Assembly: GCF_026262505.1 (NCBI RefSeq)
Contig: NC_067203.1
Span: 18,643,411-18,707,410 of the forward strand
Source: Trichomonas vaginalis G3
Taxonomy: Eukaryota; Parabasalia; Trichomonadida; Trichomonadidae
Direction of reading: 5' to 3'
Length of the DNA: 64,000 nucleotides
Shown here: one piece after another, positions 1 through 8,387 of the stretch
Numbering within the stretch: position 1 is the first letter of the stretch
Layout: every line of letters begins with the position of its first letter
The notes under the pieces: generated by a model
What the model was told of the DNA's origin: nothing
What the model saw: the letters and a program-made list of their open reading frames with translations, nothing else
The model's database searches: none
Translations under genes and position numbers: made by a program

Positions 1-453
1 ACTTATTTCTGGTTTTTACTACCAACAGTTTCCTATAACAGGAAAAGGTGTCATACAAGGAATGTCTATTCCATTGACTTAAGTACACCTATTTTATATA
101 TTGTTTCAAACTTAGGTTCAAAGTGCTATTCGAATGTCGACAGAAACTACTATGACCAAAAGATACTTATGCGTATAAACAATACTTTCTCTGCTGGTTT
201 GCCTATTGTTCATTCGATGCAGAATTTTCAACTTAGTGAACTCAAACACTTTGGCAAGTATAAACGTTGACATTAGTTGACGCAAACTTTGTTCCTGTAA
301 AACTTTTTATGTCCTATGTATTTGTCAATGACGGCAGAAAGTTTCGAATTGGAAGATGCAACTGGTGAAAGTATTGTATTACAAGAACAACTTCAACAAC
401 AAATAGCTCAAGAACAACAAATGCAACAAATGCAACAACAAAGTCAAGAATAA
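1..453 (+). pseudogene. C-terminal remnant of a Maverick protein, possibly capsid-type
   Basis: Reading frame 1 is open from base 1 to a TGA at 268-270 and encodes beta-strand-like sequence (for example LYIVSNLGSKCYSN). The reading then shifts through a second frame (NFVPVKLFMSYVFVND, about 279-340) into a third, which ends in a glutamine-rich tail and a TAA at 451-453. At least two frameshifts are therefore present. Alternating strands with an acidic turn near the end resemble the last strands of jelly-roll capsid or penton proteins, but this is a pattern judgement only. The N-terminus lies left of the window. Confidence 0.4.
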
Positions 454-470
454 AAAAAAATATTTTTTTT

Positions 471-482
471 ATTTTTATAAAA
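471..482 (+). promoter_or_regulatory. Maverick-type T-run start motif of the helicase gene
   Basis: ATTTTTATAAAA lies directly before the ATG at 483. The same layout, a T5-T7 run then AT/AC and an A-rich spacer into the ATG, precedes most genes of the element and differs from the host TCA initiator. Confidence 0.45.
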
Positions 483-1718
483 ATGTACAGAATAGATGTT
501 TCAGATTTTTATGACTTCCAAGCATTCAGAAATATGTGTCCATTTCGAGACTATAACAAAGCAGTCGAGAATTTTGAAACGTTTAGTCATTTATGTCGAC
601 TCTGCCCCAGAATGTTATGTTATGAAAGAATGGGATGTAGTCTTTAACAAACCTAAAGCGACAATAGTTTCAGAACAAGAATGTAGACAGAAACTTAAGA
701 AAATAAAAGTCGTACAAGTTGGCATGAAGATGTTAGATGCTTGGGATATCTTATTGTCAAAACTTGAAGATTTTTCAGTTCGTGGTATAAAGTTTTATAC
801 ACCTTCTCCAAACTTCTATTCTATCTTCACTGGATATAAATACGAACAAGTAGAATGGAAAGAAAATATTATAGAAGCTTGGTTAGACCATGTCAAAGAA
901 ATTATATGCAATGGAAACGAAAGAGTCTATGAGTATATCTTATGTTGGTTTGCAAACATCTTACAACATCCAAGTGCTAAAAATGAAACTGCTCTCATTA
1001 TAATTGGAAAACAAGGAACTGGTAAGAATACTTTCTTTACAGATATTTTGTGCAAACTGTTAGAGGGCTATTCGAACCCGAATATGACAAACATAGAAAA
1101 CATCTGCGGTAAATTTAACTCCTCAATAGAGAATATGAAACTTATAGTTTGCAATGAACTTCAAAGTATAGATACAACAAAGTTTTGAACTCAGATGCTT
1201 TGAAGAGTCTTATAACAGACAAAGTTGGAGTTGTTGAAAGAAAGTATAAAGACCAAAGAGTTTGTGAAAATGTTGCAAACTTCATTATGGTTTCAAACAA
1301 TACTGTTCCGATGAAGTTAGAAAGTTCTGACAGAAGATATGTAGTTGTCAGAACGTCAGATTCTCATATGCAAGATACAGAATATTTTGACGACTTAGCA
1401 GAAACTTTGACATCTGACTTTTACAACCACTTGTTCTCATATTTTATGACATTAGATATTTCAAAGTTCAATCCAAGACAAATTCCACATACCGAAGAGA
1501 GACAAACATTGTTAGAAGCAAACAAGAGTGTATATGAACTGTTCATAGATGAAACTGACTTTGAGTGTTTAGATGAAAGGTCATTGTACGATTCGTATAA
1601 ACAATATTGTCAAGAATATGGTTATATGACAGCTTCTAAACGTACATTCTTGGCAAATGTCAAAAGTCTTTTAGACGTACAGAATGGTGTATATACAAAG
1701 AAAAATTTTTATGAGTAA
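483..1718 (+). pseudogene. SF3 helicase (D5-like primase-helicase), frameshifted
   Basis: This gene would unwind DNA in replication of the element. Walker A is GKQGTGKN (about 1006-1030), Walker B is the hydrophobic strand ending in NE in KLIVCNELQS, and motif C is FIMVSNN (about 1290-1310), the order found in superfamily 3 helicases of NCLDVs, virophages and Polintons. The C-terminal 140 residues resemble the winged-helix tail of D5-like proteins. The ATG at 483 follows the element's T-run motif. The frame is lost near 595-650 and again near 1185, where a TGA interrupts the helicase just after Walker B, so no intact protein is made unless the breaks are sequence errors. No primase domain is visible upstream. 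Confidence 0.75.
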
Positions 1719-1753
1719 ATTTAAAAAAAATATTTTTTTATCCGATAGAAAAG

Positions 1754-2172
1754 ATGACAAAATTCATCTCAGTAAACAAGTACATGTCAGGACTTAAAGA
1801 AGAACTAGACCCATTCACATATTTGAATGTTTACTTCTACCATTTTGAAAAGTCTTCATTCAGCAAAGTTTGGAACATCGAACCAGTTAAGTTTGCTATT
1901 GTGACTAAAAATGTGCGAAATTTGAAGACTTAGACATAGAAGGTTTGTTAGCAGTCAAAGAAAATTTTGACAGAAGGTTCTCAAACCTTAAAGAAGGCAA
2001 AGCATACAAACTTGTTATACCTTATGAACCAAAGAAAGCAGACGACTATGAATATTATGAGTCTAAAGTTGTAGAAGTTCAAGGTAAATTGGGTAAAAAG
2101 ATTTTAGAGTCTAAGCCAGTGTTTACTCCTAAAGAGGAAGAGAACATTGACATTGACCCAGAAATGTTCTAA
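1754..2172 (+). pseudogene. Small Maverick protein, frameshifted
   Basis: From the ATG at 1754 the first frame runs about 56 codons and stops at 1932-1934. The second frame takes over around 1915-1925 and continues (KFEDLDIEGLL onwards) to a TAA at 2170-2172. Together this is one gene of roughly 140 codons with a single-base break. The product is charged and ends in an acidic tail. I do not recognise the family. It sits between the helicase and a convergent lysine-rich gene whose stop codon is 17 bases away. Confidence 0.5.
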
Positions 2173-2188
2173 AAATAAAATTTTATTT

Positions 2189-2668
2189 TTACATGTCAAA
2201 TTTCTTTTTCTCTGGAACTGGTTCAGGTTCTTTTTTCTCTTCTTCTACTTTCTTTTCTTTCTTCTCTTCTACTTTTTTCTCTTTCTTTTCTTTCTTCTTC
2301 TTCTTCTCTGGTGGAGTTATGTCAAATTTCTCCGAACCATATTTCTGTAAAAGTTCTTTGTCCTTTAATAGCTCATCTATTCTGTTTTCTATTTCATCTT
2401 CAAGAACAGCGCATGTGTCTTCTTTGCATTCTAAGAAGTTTTGTTGGACTTCATCTCTCCAAGAGGCGTCATCTCTGTCAACAAGTCTGTCATTGACAAA
2501 TTTTAAGACTTCTCTGCTTAATGTTTTATGGTTCTTGTCATATTCCCATAAACAGAACTTTAGAACAAATTCACCTTTCTTGTTTACACTATGTAAGATT
2601 TTATGGTCGACAGATGTTTTGCTGTCGAAAAGCTTGTCTCGAATATAGATAGCGAAATCGCTAGACAT
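2189..2668 (-). CDS. Hypothetical Maverick protein with Lys/Glu-rich C-terminus
   Basis: An open frame of 159 codons begins with MSSDFAIYIRDKLF. Its first 110 residues look globular and charged. Residues of about 118-159 are low-complexity K/E/P sequence (KKKKKEKKEKKVEEK and similar), probably disordered. The ATG at 2668 is preceded on its strand by TTTTTATCTTTTAGAAA, the element's start motif, and shares a 36-bp intergenic spacer with the divergent ATPase gene. No known domain is recognised. Being intact among broken neighbours makes it a credible gene, although low complexity makes long open frames easier. Confidence 0.55.
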   Translation of the reverse strand: MSSDFAIYIRDKLFDSKTSVDHKILHSVNKKGEFVLKFCLWEYDKNHKTLSREVLKFVNDRLVDRDDASWRDEVQQNFLECKEDTCAVLEDEIENRIDELLKDKELLQKYGSEKFDITPPEKKKKKEKKEKKVEEKKEKKVEEEKKEPEPVPEKKKFDM

Positions 2669-2704
2669 TTTCTAAAAGATAAAAATTTTAATTTTTCTAA
2701 AAAT
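2669..2704. promoter_or_regulatory. Bidirectional start region between two Maverick genes
   Basis: This 36-bp spacer between ATGs at 2668 (minus) and 2705 (plus) reads as a near-palindrome of TCTAAAA and AAATTTT blocks. Each direction shows a T-run and a TCTA-like core just before its ATG. Confidence 0.4.
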
Positions 2705-3578
2705 ATGTTAGAAAAAAAGTTTGCTGACATTGACAAGAAATTTGAGAATGTTTTAAACAAGAACAAGAGGAAGTTAGAAAATGCTCAGATAAAACCTATA
2801 CATGACAAGTTCTTATTTGCTCAGAATGGTATAACAGGTAATCGCACCACCTGGGTCGGGTAAGACTTTCACTTATCTTAAAATGGCTGCACAACAACAA
2901 GAACTAGATGAGAAGAACCCATTCTATGAGTTAGTTGTTATTTGTTCGACTTCTGGTCAATTTGACCAAACCGTCAATTCGTTCAAAGATATTATAAAGA
3001 AGTCTAAGTTAGTATGTATAAAGGATACTGAGTTGTTAGATTGGATAAAGAAGTACCAAAGAAGAGTTTTGAAGTATAATGCTATAAATGAGTATATAAA
3101 TTCTAAGTTTAAAGACCCAAATGAGGAAATGCAGAGAATATTAGAGAAGAAACACTTCAGAAACAAACAGAAAGAGATAGAATACATTTCGAAGAAATTG
3201 CAATCTTACGATTGGAAGACATACCCTCATAGATGTCTTCTTATCTTAGATGATTTCGCCTCTCATCCTTTGTTAAAGAATAGAGAACAAGATATGTGTC
3301 GAATTCTTAAGAAACTTAGGCACTTTAACATCTCAGTTGTCATTTGTGTACAGACAGCAAAGAGTTTAAGTAAGGATGTTAAAAGAATACTTACTGACAT
3401 TATACTTTTCCCCGGATTGTCCGAAGACGATTTCATGGAACTTATGAAAGAGTCCATGGCAGGTAAGTTTGACAGACATGAACTATGGGAGAAGTACAAA
3501 GTCATACAAGACCCTCATACTTCTTTCAGAATTCATATCTACGCGAACAAAGTTCAAATTGTAAAAAGTCAAGCTTGA
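2705..3578 (+). pseudogene. Genome-packaging ATPase (A32/FtsK-HerA type), frameshifted
   Basis: This class pumps viral DNA into capsids and is a core gene of Polintons. The segment with Walker A (APPGSGKTFTY, 2844-2876) and Walker B (LLILDDFAS) is in the frame that continues to the stop at 3576-3578. The N-terminal segment from the ATG at 2705 is in another frame. The switch must fall between 2832, where a stop lies in the downstream frame, and 2841. The break directly precedes the P-loop, so neither half alone would have a complete ATPase domain. Full length would be about 290 codons, normal for the family. Confidence 0.75.
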
Positions 3579-3597
3579 AAAATCTAAGTGTTTAGTC

Positions 3598-3675
3598 TTA
3601 GTAAGTCTGTTGTGGTGCTGGGGCTGTCGGTTCTTCTGGCTTTGGAAGGCATTCAGGAAGAGGAACGTCAGTCAT
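3598..3675 (-). pseudogene. Remnant of the Pro-rich paralogue family (25 codons)
   Basis: A 25-codon frame starts MTDVPLPECLPKPEEP and ends in PAPQQTY. It aligns with the start of the proline/glutamine-rich gene at 8555-8911 (MSDVPPTESIPKPEEP), and both have the same bases (ACAAACGA) directly before the ATG. It stops soon after the shared part, so it is either a truncated duplicate or a tiny gene. Like its relative, it has a minisatellite immediately upstream of its start. Confidence 0.5.
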
Positions 3676-3685
3676 TCGTTTGTGT

Positions 3686-3930
3686 CCTGTTGGAAGGAAA
3701 ATTTTTTCCTGTTGGAAGGAAAAACTTTTCCTGAAGTTCGACCAAAAAGTTCTCAATTTTCGAAAATTTGAATGGTTTACGGACGGACAACTGGAAAAAT
3801 TTTTCCTGTCGGAAGGAAAATTTTTTCCTGTCGGAAGGAATTTTTTTTCCTGTCGGAAGGAATTTTTTTTCCTGTCGGAAGGAAAATTTTTTCCTGTCGG
3901 AAGGAAAAGTTTTTCCTGTCGGAAGGAAGG
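3686..3930. repeat. 22-bp tandem repeat (TTCC...GGAA) upstream of the Pro-rich remnant
   Basis: Six units of 22 bp begin with CCTGTCGGAAGGAA at 3805, 3827, 3849, 3871, 3893 and 3915. Two older units with CCTGTTGG lie at 3686 and 3708, separated by 75 bases of non-repeat sequence. Each unit holds the inverted pair TTCC/GGAA around TGTC, so it can form small hairpins. Since 22 is not a multiple of 3, each copy shifts the frame, which creates spurious open frames on both strands. A short plus-strand frame beginning MPEGFDEAIY at 3939 runs on into the antisense of the KilA-N gene and is probably not real. Confidence 0.9.
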
Positions 3931-4020
3931 ACTCGGAATGCCAGAAGGATTTGACGAGGCAATTTACATTATAGAGCTACTTGAGCCATCTGAAGTCAAG
4001 CGTAAAAATAAAGAGTTCAT

Positions 4021-4848
4021 TTACTCTACTTGTTTGAAGTTGTCAAAATACTCTGTTATTTTTTCCTTTAACAATGACAAATCTTCTTTGAATGTAAGAA
4101 TTGTACAACCTTTAATATCATAGTGTGTTTGAGGTAACGTATCTTGAACTATTTGTTTCACATCTTCATTTGGAGTCATTGAAATCGGTAAGTTTTCGCG
4201 ATAGAACCAATTTCTGTCAGATTTGTAAATCTTAGCAAGGTCGTAAAAGCTTTTGTTGTTTCTTCTGACTAAATGCAACATAACCATATCTTTATCTTCT
4301 TCATTTTCCATCTCTTCAGTATAAATCATATACTTATAGTTCTTTTCCTTACCTTTTGGTACCGAACGTGGTATTCTTTTCTGAATGCTTTTGTCTTTTG
4401 CTTCAATGACTTCATTTTTTGCTTGAAGTTTCTTTTCCATCTCTTCACGTTCTTGTCTATGAATTTCGTCAAGAAGTCTGTAAATATACCAAGCATAACG
4501 AGGCGAAGCCCACATTGCAACAGCATTTACAAGAAGTCTATGTACATAATATCCTCTCAAACCATTTGGCAATTTTTCACGATTTTCGTACGGAATCTCT
4601 ACCCTCGGTTTTCCGAGGGTAGCAAACATATGAGGAAATTCTTCTAAAAGTTCTTTTGTCTGTTGGTTTTCAAACCAATGATATGCTTGCTTTGTAGAAC
4701 GAAGAGCGTTCAAAATACTTTGCATCTGGTACATATCGTCTTTGACCGAACGAATGAGACGTAACTGTTTGTTATACTGTATGTACTCGTATTCTTCATT
4801 TATAGCTTCATGAACGATAGCAGTTGTTGTGTTCTCTGTTGTTGACAT
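4021..4848 (-). CDS. KilA-N domain protein
   Basis: KilA-N is a DNA-binding domain common in large DNA viruses, phages and their mobile relatives. The diagnostic core lies in the middle: PNGLRGYYVHRLLVNAVAMW followed by ASPRYAWYIYRLLDEI, matching the family's conserved W-x-SP-x-FA helix. A lysine/glutamate coiled segment follows, then a C-terminal domain of about 110 residues. An in-frame upstream extension to 4917 is AT-rich and overlaps a conserved box, so the ATG at 4848 (MSTTENTTT) is the likely start. The gene is intact. A perfect 10-bp hairpin with a TTTT loop lies inside the coding sequence at 4599-4622. Confidence 0.75.
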   Translation of the reverse strand: MSTTENTTTAIVHEAINEEYEYIQYNKQLRLIRSVKDDMYQMQSILNALRSTKQAYHWFENQQTKELLEEFPHMFATLGKPRVEIPYENREKLPNGLRGYYVHRLLVNAVAMWASPRYAWYIYRLLDEIHRQEREEMEKKLQAKNEVIEAKDKSIQKRIPRSVPKGKEKNYKYMIYTEEMENEEDKDMVMLHLVRRNNKSFYDLAKIYKSDRNWFYRENLPISMTPNEDVKQIVQDTLPQTHYDIKGCTILTFKEDLSLLKEKITEYFDNFKQVE

Positions 4849-4854
4849 ATCTGT

Positions 4855-4912
4855 CTTTACATACAAAATAAAAAAATAAATAAAAATAAAACTAACTTTA
4901 TTTTTTCTATCT
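4855..4912 (-). promoter_or_regulatory. Conserved upstream box A (KilA-N gene)
   Basis: On the minus strand this reads AAAAAATAAAGTTAGTTTTA followed by an A/T tract and TTTTGTATGTAA, ending 6 bases before the ATG at 4848. Nearly identical boxes precede the genes starting at 5548 and 7642, and no other gene in the window has it. Confidence 0.7.
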
Positions 4913-4938
4913 TTCACAAAAGACCAAAAATAAACGCT

Positions 4939-5548
4939 TTACATGTATTTTTCAGCAACTTCGTCAAATAATTTTATAGCTTTATCTATCTCATCCACTT
5001 CAAACGTTTCTTTACCTTTTATGGGAGCACCATATATTTTCTCAAACTTTTCAAGTAGTTCTGTTTCAGCAGCTCTCATATCGTTAACGAACACAACCTT
5101 GACTCTATTGACTGTACTGTCATATCTTTGAGTTATTATATGTTCTTCCTATCTTATATCTCTTTGTATTGAAGTCCTTCGGTTTCTGAACGATGTAAAG
5201 TAAGCCTTCACTGCAACGTTCCGTATCGAATGAACCATATGTTATGAAGTTATATCCAACAACTGGGTCTAACCATAACAAAACTATTGGTATAAGACTT
5301 TTGTCTATGAGATATGCTGTAGTTCCATAGAATCTTACCGATATCATAAGCTCAGGATTTCTTGTCAAAATTTTCTGAGTTGAAGCATTTCTAACCCAGT
5401 CGTTTGTTTTCTTTCCAAATGGAGATAAAATGTCTGACAAAGAATATTTGTTGTATTTCTTTGAGTATCTTACGTTTAAATCACCAATTCTAACCAATTT
5501 AGTGTTATTGTCTATCTTTTTAACTGTTTCAAACTCAGTGTTTGTCAT
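4939..5548 (-). pseudogene. KilA-N plus T5orf172 (GIY-YIG-like) protein, frameshifted
   Basis: From the ATG at 5548 (MTNTEFE) the protein has a short KilA-N domain with the motif KKTNDWVRNASTQKIL. It then begins a T5orf172 domain (LLYIVQKPKDF...YKIGRTYNN), a GIY-YIG-related fold often fused to KilA-N in viruses. The first frame stops at 5120. The rest of the T5orf172 domain (VVFVNDMRAAETELLEKFEK, then FEVDEIDKAIKLF) continues in another frame to a TAA at 4939-4941. The break is near 5120-5135. Full length would be about 200 codons. The function is probably regulatory or nuclease-like, but no catalytic assignment can be made. Confidence 0.7.
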
Positions 5549-5555
5549 TTTTGTT

Positions 5556-5614
5556 CTTACATACAAAATAAAAAAATAAATAAAAATAAAACTAACTTTA
5601 TTTTTTCTGTCTTA
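5556..5614 (-). promoter_or_regulatory. Conserved upstream box B (KilA-N/T5orf172 gene)
   Basis: Second copy of the box of about 55 bp that starts AAAAAATAAAGTTAG on the minus strand. It differs from box A at only a couple of positions although the genes downstream are not close paralogues, so the box itself appears conserved. Confidence 0.7.
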
Positions 5615-5619
5615 AGGAA

Positions 5620-6062
5620 ATTCATGATTTTCATAGAGTTTTGGCGACCAGGGTTTTTTCCCTACTCGCAATTTTTCACGATTTTCATGAGTTTTAGGCG
5701 ACCCCGAAAAAAGTCTGGGTCGCAATTTTTTACGATTTTCATGAGTTTTAGGCGAGTAAGATTTTCTATCTTGTATAAAAGATATGATTTCAGGGATTTT
5801 TTTTACGAAGTGTCAAAGTTCTCTTCGTCAAAAAATAACAGTTATATAATGAAATTTGGTCATTTTTTTACGATTTTCATGAGTTTTAGGCGACCAGGTT
5901 TTTTTCCCTACTCGCAATTTTTTACGATTTTCATAGAGTTTTAGGCGAGTAAGATTTTCTGTCTTGTATAAAAGATATGATTTCAGGGATTTTTTTGACG
6001 AAGTGTCAAAGTTCTCTTCGTCAAAAAATAACAGTTATATAATGAAATTTGGTCATTTTTTT
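5620..6062. repeat. Direct repeats and a 119-bp duplication
   Basis: A short motif (ACGATTTTCAT, then GAGTTTTAGGCGA) recurs about five times. A 119-bp segment at 5751-5869 is repeated nearly exactly at 5944-6062. Each copy contains TTGTATAAAAGATATGATTT, identical to the start region of the 313-aa gene on the opposite strand, and a hairpin with arms TTTTTTGACGAAG/CTTCGTCAAAAAA (clearest at 5988-6025). No credible gene is present. Confidence 0.8.
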
Positions 6063-6064
6063 CA

Positions 6065-6700
6065 GCAAAAATATATTTTAGGGTAGAAGGTTAGATCTAA
6101 CCTGTTCTCTACCCTCTTTTCTACCCTCTTGAATTTTCATGATTTCATCGTACATGTTTTGTCAAGACTTCTTCGTAAATGTTTTGTCAAGACTTCTTCT
6201 TCGTACATGTTTTGTCATGATTTCATCGTACATGTTTTGTCAAGACTTCTTCGTAAATGTTTTGTCATGACTTCTTCTTCGTAATGAGCGTAAATCAGAC
6301 AAAAATATATTTTAGGGTAGAAGGTTAGATCTAACCTCTTTTCTAACCTCTTTTCTACCCTCTTGAATTTGTCATGATTTCATCGTAAATGTTTTGTCAA
6401 GACTTCTTCGTACATGTTTTGTCAAGACTTCTTCGTAATGAGCGTAAATCAGACAAAAATATATTTTAGGGTAGAAGGTTAGATCTAACCTGTTTTCTAA
6501 CCTGTTTTCTACCCCAGTTATTTTATAAGCGTTTTACATGGTAAACGTTATTTTTTAAATTTTGTGAAAACTCAACGGTTTGACACAAGCCCTAAAAATT
6601 ATTTTACTCAGAATTTTGTTGCTGAATTCAGCAAAAATAATGTTTAGGGTAGAAGGTTAGATCTAACCTGTTTTCTAACCTGTTTTCTACCCCAGTTATT
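6065..6700. repeat. Palindrome modules with 25-bp repeats, orientation 1
   Basis: Four perfect copies of GGTTAGATCTAACC lie at 6089-6102, 6323-6336, 6477-6490 and 6655-6668. Each is flanked by GGGTAGAA units and preceded by AAAATATATTTTAGGGT or a variant. Between them are about eight copies of a 25-bp unit, here read as GTTTTGTCAAGACTTCTTCG plus 5 bases. The last two modules are a tandem duplication of about 178 bp that carries the 3' end of the neighbouring gene with it (6523-6550). Confidence 0.85.
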
Positions 6701-7642
6701 TTATAAGCGTTTTACATGGTAAACGTTATGAATTCGTGAGACTCTAAACAGTTTTGTAGCTTCTATTTCTTCTGTCAGTATGTCAAAAGTTTTAACTATG
6801 CCGAAAGTCTCTTTATATTTCTTCTTGACGTCAGATAGAAGGAAATCGTCAGCAGTTGGATAGTTTTTGTTCAGAAATTCTAACATGTCCATTTTATTTT
6901 CTACCGGCTTCTCTGCTTCTTTCTTTAAATCTGCATAGTCGTTTCTCATACGTTCTATCTCTTTGACGGAGTAGTTATATTTCCTCATTGCTGCTTTACA
7001 TTTAGAACATTGCGGGTTCATTTTTGCGTTATACATTGAAATAAAACCAGCTAAAACAACCAAGGCGTCAATGGTTTTCTTTAAATCTGAAGCAGTTGGT
7101 TTTATCTGTTCGTTCCATATTTTACATCTTTTATCTTTATCTCTTATCTGCCATACACATTTTGCAGCTAATGAAACAAAGTTGTCGTAGGTCTTAAACT
7201 CCCCGGATTTATATATGTCAGAGATGTTCTTATATACCATGTCGCAATCTTTGTCCATAACCTTATGGTTGCAATGAAATCCAAGAAACTCATAGTTTAC
7301 CTTTCGTATGAACTTCTTTATTTCTACTGAGTCAGTTGCTTTGACTTCAATTTCGTCGAATTCAGGAATAGTGAGCTTTTGTTGTTGGATTTCAGGCAAT
7401 TTGGGTAAATGGTCAATAATGTCCTGCATTTCATAAAGATACTGTTCATTTGTTTCATCTTTCGCACTACAGTCTAAATTACATGTTAAAAGTTCCTGCT
7501 TTATCTTCTGGATTTCTGTTTCAAAAGTATATGAAGAAGGAATGAAGCTTTTCATTTCTACTAACATTGACGTAGGATTCATGACTAACGAGTTTGGTGA
7601 AGTTGTTGTTTGTATTGTTGTTGTGCCGATTGTTGAAATCAT
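6701..7642 (-). CDS. Hypothetical Maverick protein, 313 aa
   Basis: An intact frame begins MISTIGTTTIQTTTSPNS. A threonine-rich N-terminus is followed by a charged helical body. There are cysteines at C-x2-C spacing (NPQCSKCKAAMRKYNYS) and a C-terminal segment (YPTADDFLLSDVKKKY...VYHVKRL) that looks like a small winged-helix-type fold. I do not recognise the family. It shares the conserved upstream box with the two KilA-N genes, which suggests co-expression. Its stop codon lies just inside a repeat module, and its last 9 codons are duplicated downstream at 6523-6550. Inverted repeat clusters flank it on both sides. Confidence 0.65.
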   Translation of the reverse strand: MISTIGTTTIQTTTSPNSLVMNPTSMLVEMKSFIPSSYTFETEIQKIKQELLTCNLDCSAKDETNEQYLYEMQDIIDHLPKLPEIQQQKLTIPEFDEIEVKATDSVEIKKFIRKVNYEFLGFHCNHKVMDKDCDMVYKNISDIYKSGEFKTYDNFVSLAAKCVWQIRDKDKRCKIWNEQIKPTASDLKKTIDALVVLAGFISMYNAKMNPQCSKCKAAMRKYNYSVKEIERMRNDYADLKKEAEKPVENKMDMLEFLNKNYPTADDFLLSDVKKKYKETFGIVKTFDILTEEIEATKLFRVSRIHNVYHVKRL

Positions 7643-7646
7643 ATCT

Positions 7647-7700
7647 TTTATACAAAATAAAAAAATAAAATAAAATAAAACTAACTTTATTTTTTATTTC
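7647..7700 (-). promoter_or_regulatory. Conserved upstream box C (313-aa gene)
   Basis: Third copy of the shared box, with a slightly shorter A/T tract, ending 4 bases before the ATG at 7642. It keeps both the AAAGTTAGTTTTA core and the TTTTGTATAA end. Confidence 0.7.
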
Positions 7701-8162
7701 GGGAAAATTCATGAAAATTCATGAGGTTAGAAAAGAGGGTAGAAAGGAGGGTAGATCTAACCTTCTACCCTAAAATATATTTTTGGGTCCTTTACACTCA
7801 TTACGAAGAAGTCTTGACAAAGCATATACGATGAAATCATGAAAATTCAAGAGGTTAGAAAACAGGTTAGAAAAGAGGTTAGATCTAACCTTCTACCCTA
7901 AAATATATTTTTGGGTCCTTTACACTCATTACGAAGAAGTCATGACAAAACATTTACGAAGAAGTCTTGACAAAACATTTACGAAGAAGTCATGACAAAA
8001 CATTTACGAAGAAGTCATGACAAAACATTTACGAAGAAGTCATGACAAAACATTTACGAAGAAGTCATGACAAAACATTTACGATGAAATCATGAAAATT
8101 CATGAGGTGAGAAAAGAGGTTAGAAAAGAGGTTAGAAAAGAGGTTAGATCTCACCTCTTCAC
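7701..8162. repeat. Palindrome modules with 25-bp repeats, orientation 2
   Basis: This cluster is the inverted counterpart of 6065-6700. Palindromes lie at 7749-7762 (one mismatch), 7877-7890 (perfect) and 8142-8155 (GGTTAGATCTCACC, a hybrid form). About seven 25-bp units (ACGAAGAAGTCATGACAAAA plus CATTT) run from 7930 to 8090. The 25-bp unit here has the opposite orientation to that left of the 313-aa gene. No gene is supported. Confidence 0.85.
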
Positions 8163-8387
8163 CTAAACATTATTTTTTGGTCCGGGAACAAAATGAACGA
8201 GGTCAGGATGTATGCAAATACCTTTGAATTCATTCATAACACCCTTTGTAAGCTCATAAAATGCTTGTTTTGAGGTCGAGCCACTTTTGGCTCCACCGTA
8301 TTCTTTCAACCAAAACTCAAGAATTTCCCGCATGAATTTTGTATAAAAACCAACCGTCTGTATTCCGACGGTTGCTATATTCTTCAC
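8163..8387 (-). pseudogene. KilA-N fragment embedded in repeats
   Basis: The frame encodes MREILEFWLKEYGGAKSG, later ICIHPDLVHF, matching the KilA-N run-up to the conserved histidine-proline-aspartate segment. It then ends abruptly in repeat-derived codons (VPGPKNNV-stop). The only ATG is at 8333; upstream the frame is open but begins in a 25-bp repeat. Both ends are therefore cut by repeat modules and the domain's diagnostic SP helix is missing. A perfect hairpin with arms CAACCGTC/GACGGTTG lies at 8351-8374 within it. Confidence 0.55.

Noticed and set aside
1754..2172. Spliceosomal introns as the cause of split frames
   Set aside because: Trichomonad introns have a strict long 5' site and a fixed branch/3' motif; none is seen at the break points, and the gaps are zero to a few bases.
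483..3578. Programmed ribosomal frameshifting in the helicase and ATPase genes
   Set aside because: Breaks occur in many genes at unrelated sequences, some without a slippery heptamer and with stops before the switch; decay or sequence error explains them better.
3680..4123. Open frames on both strands through the 22-bp array (FFLSEGKFFPVGR-type repeats)
   Set aside because: The unit length is not a multiple of 3, so the same DNA is open in all frames; there is no start signal and the 3' part is antisense to the KilA-N gene.
5624..5944. Plus-strand 106-codon frame of FTIFMSFRRPG units
   Set aside because: It is a translation of the direct repeats, with no start motif and no globular sequence.
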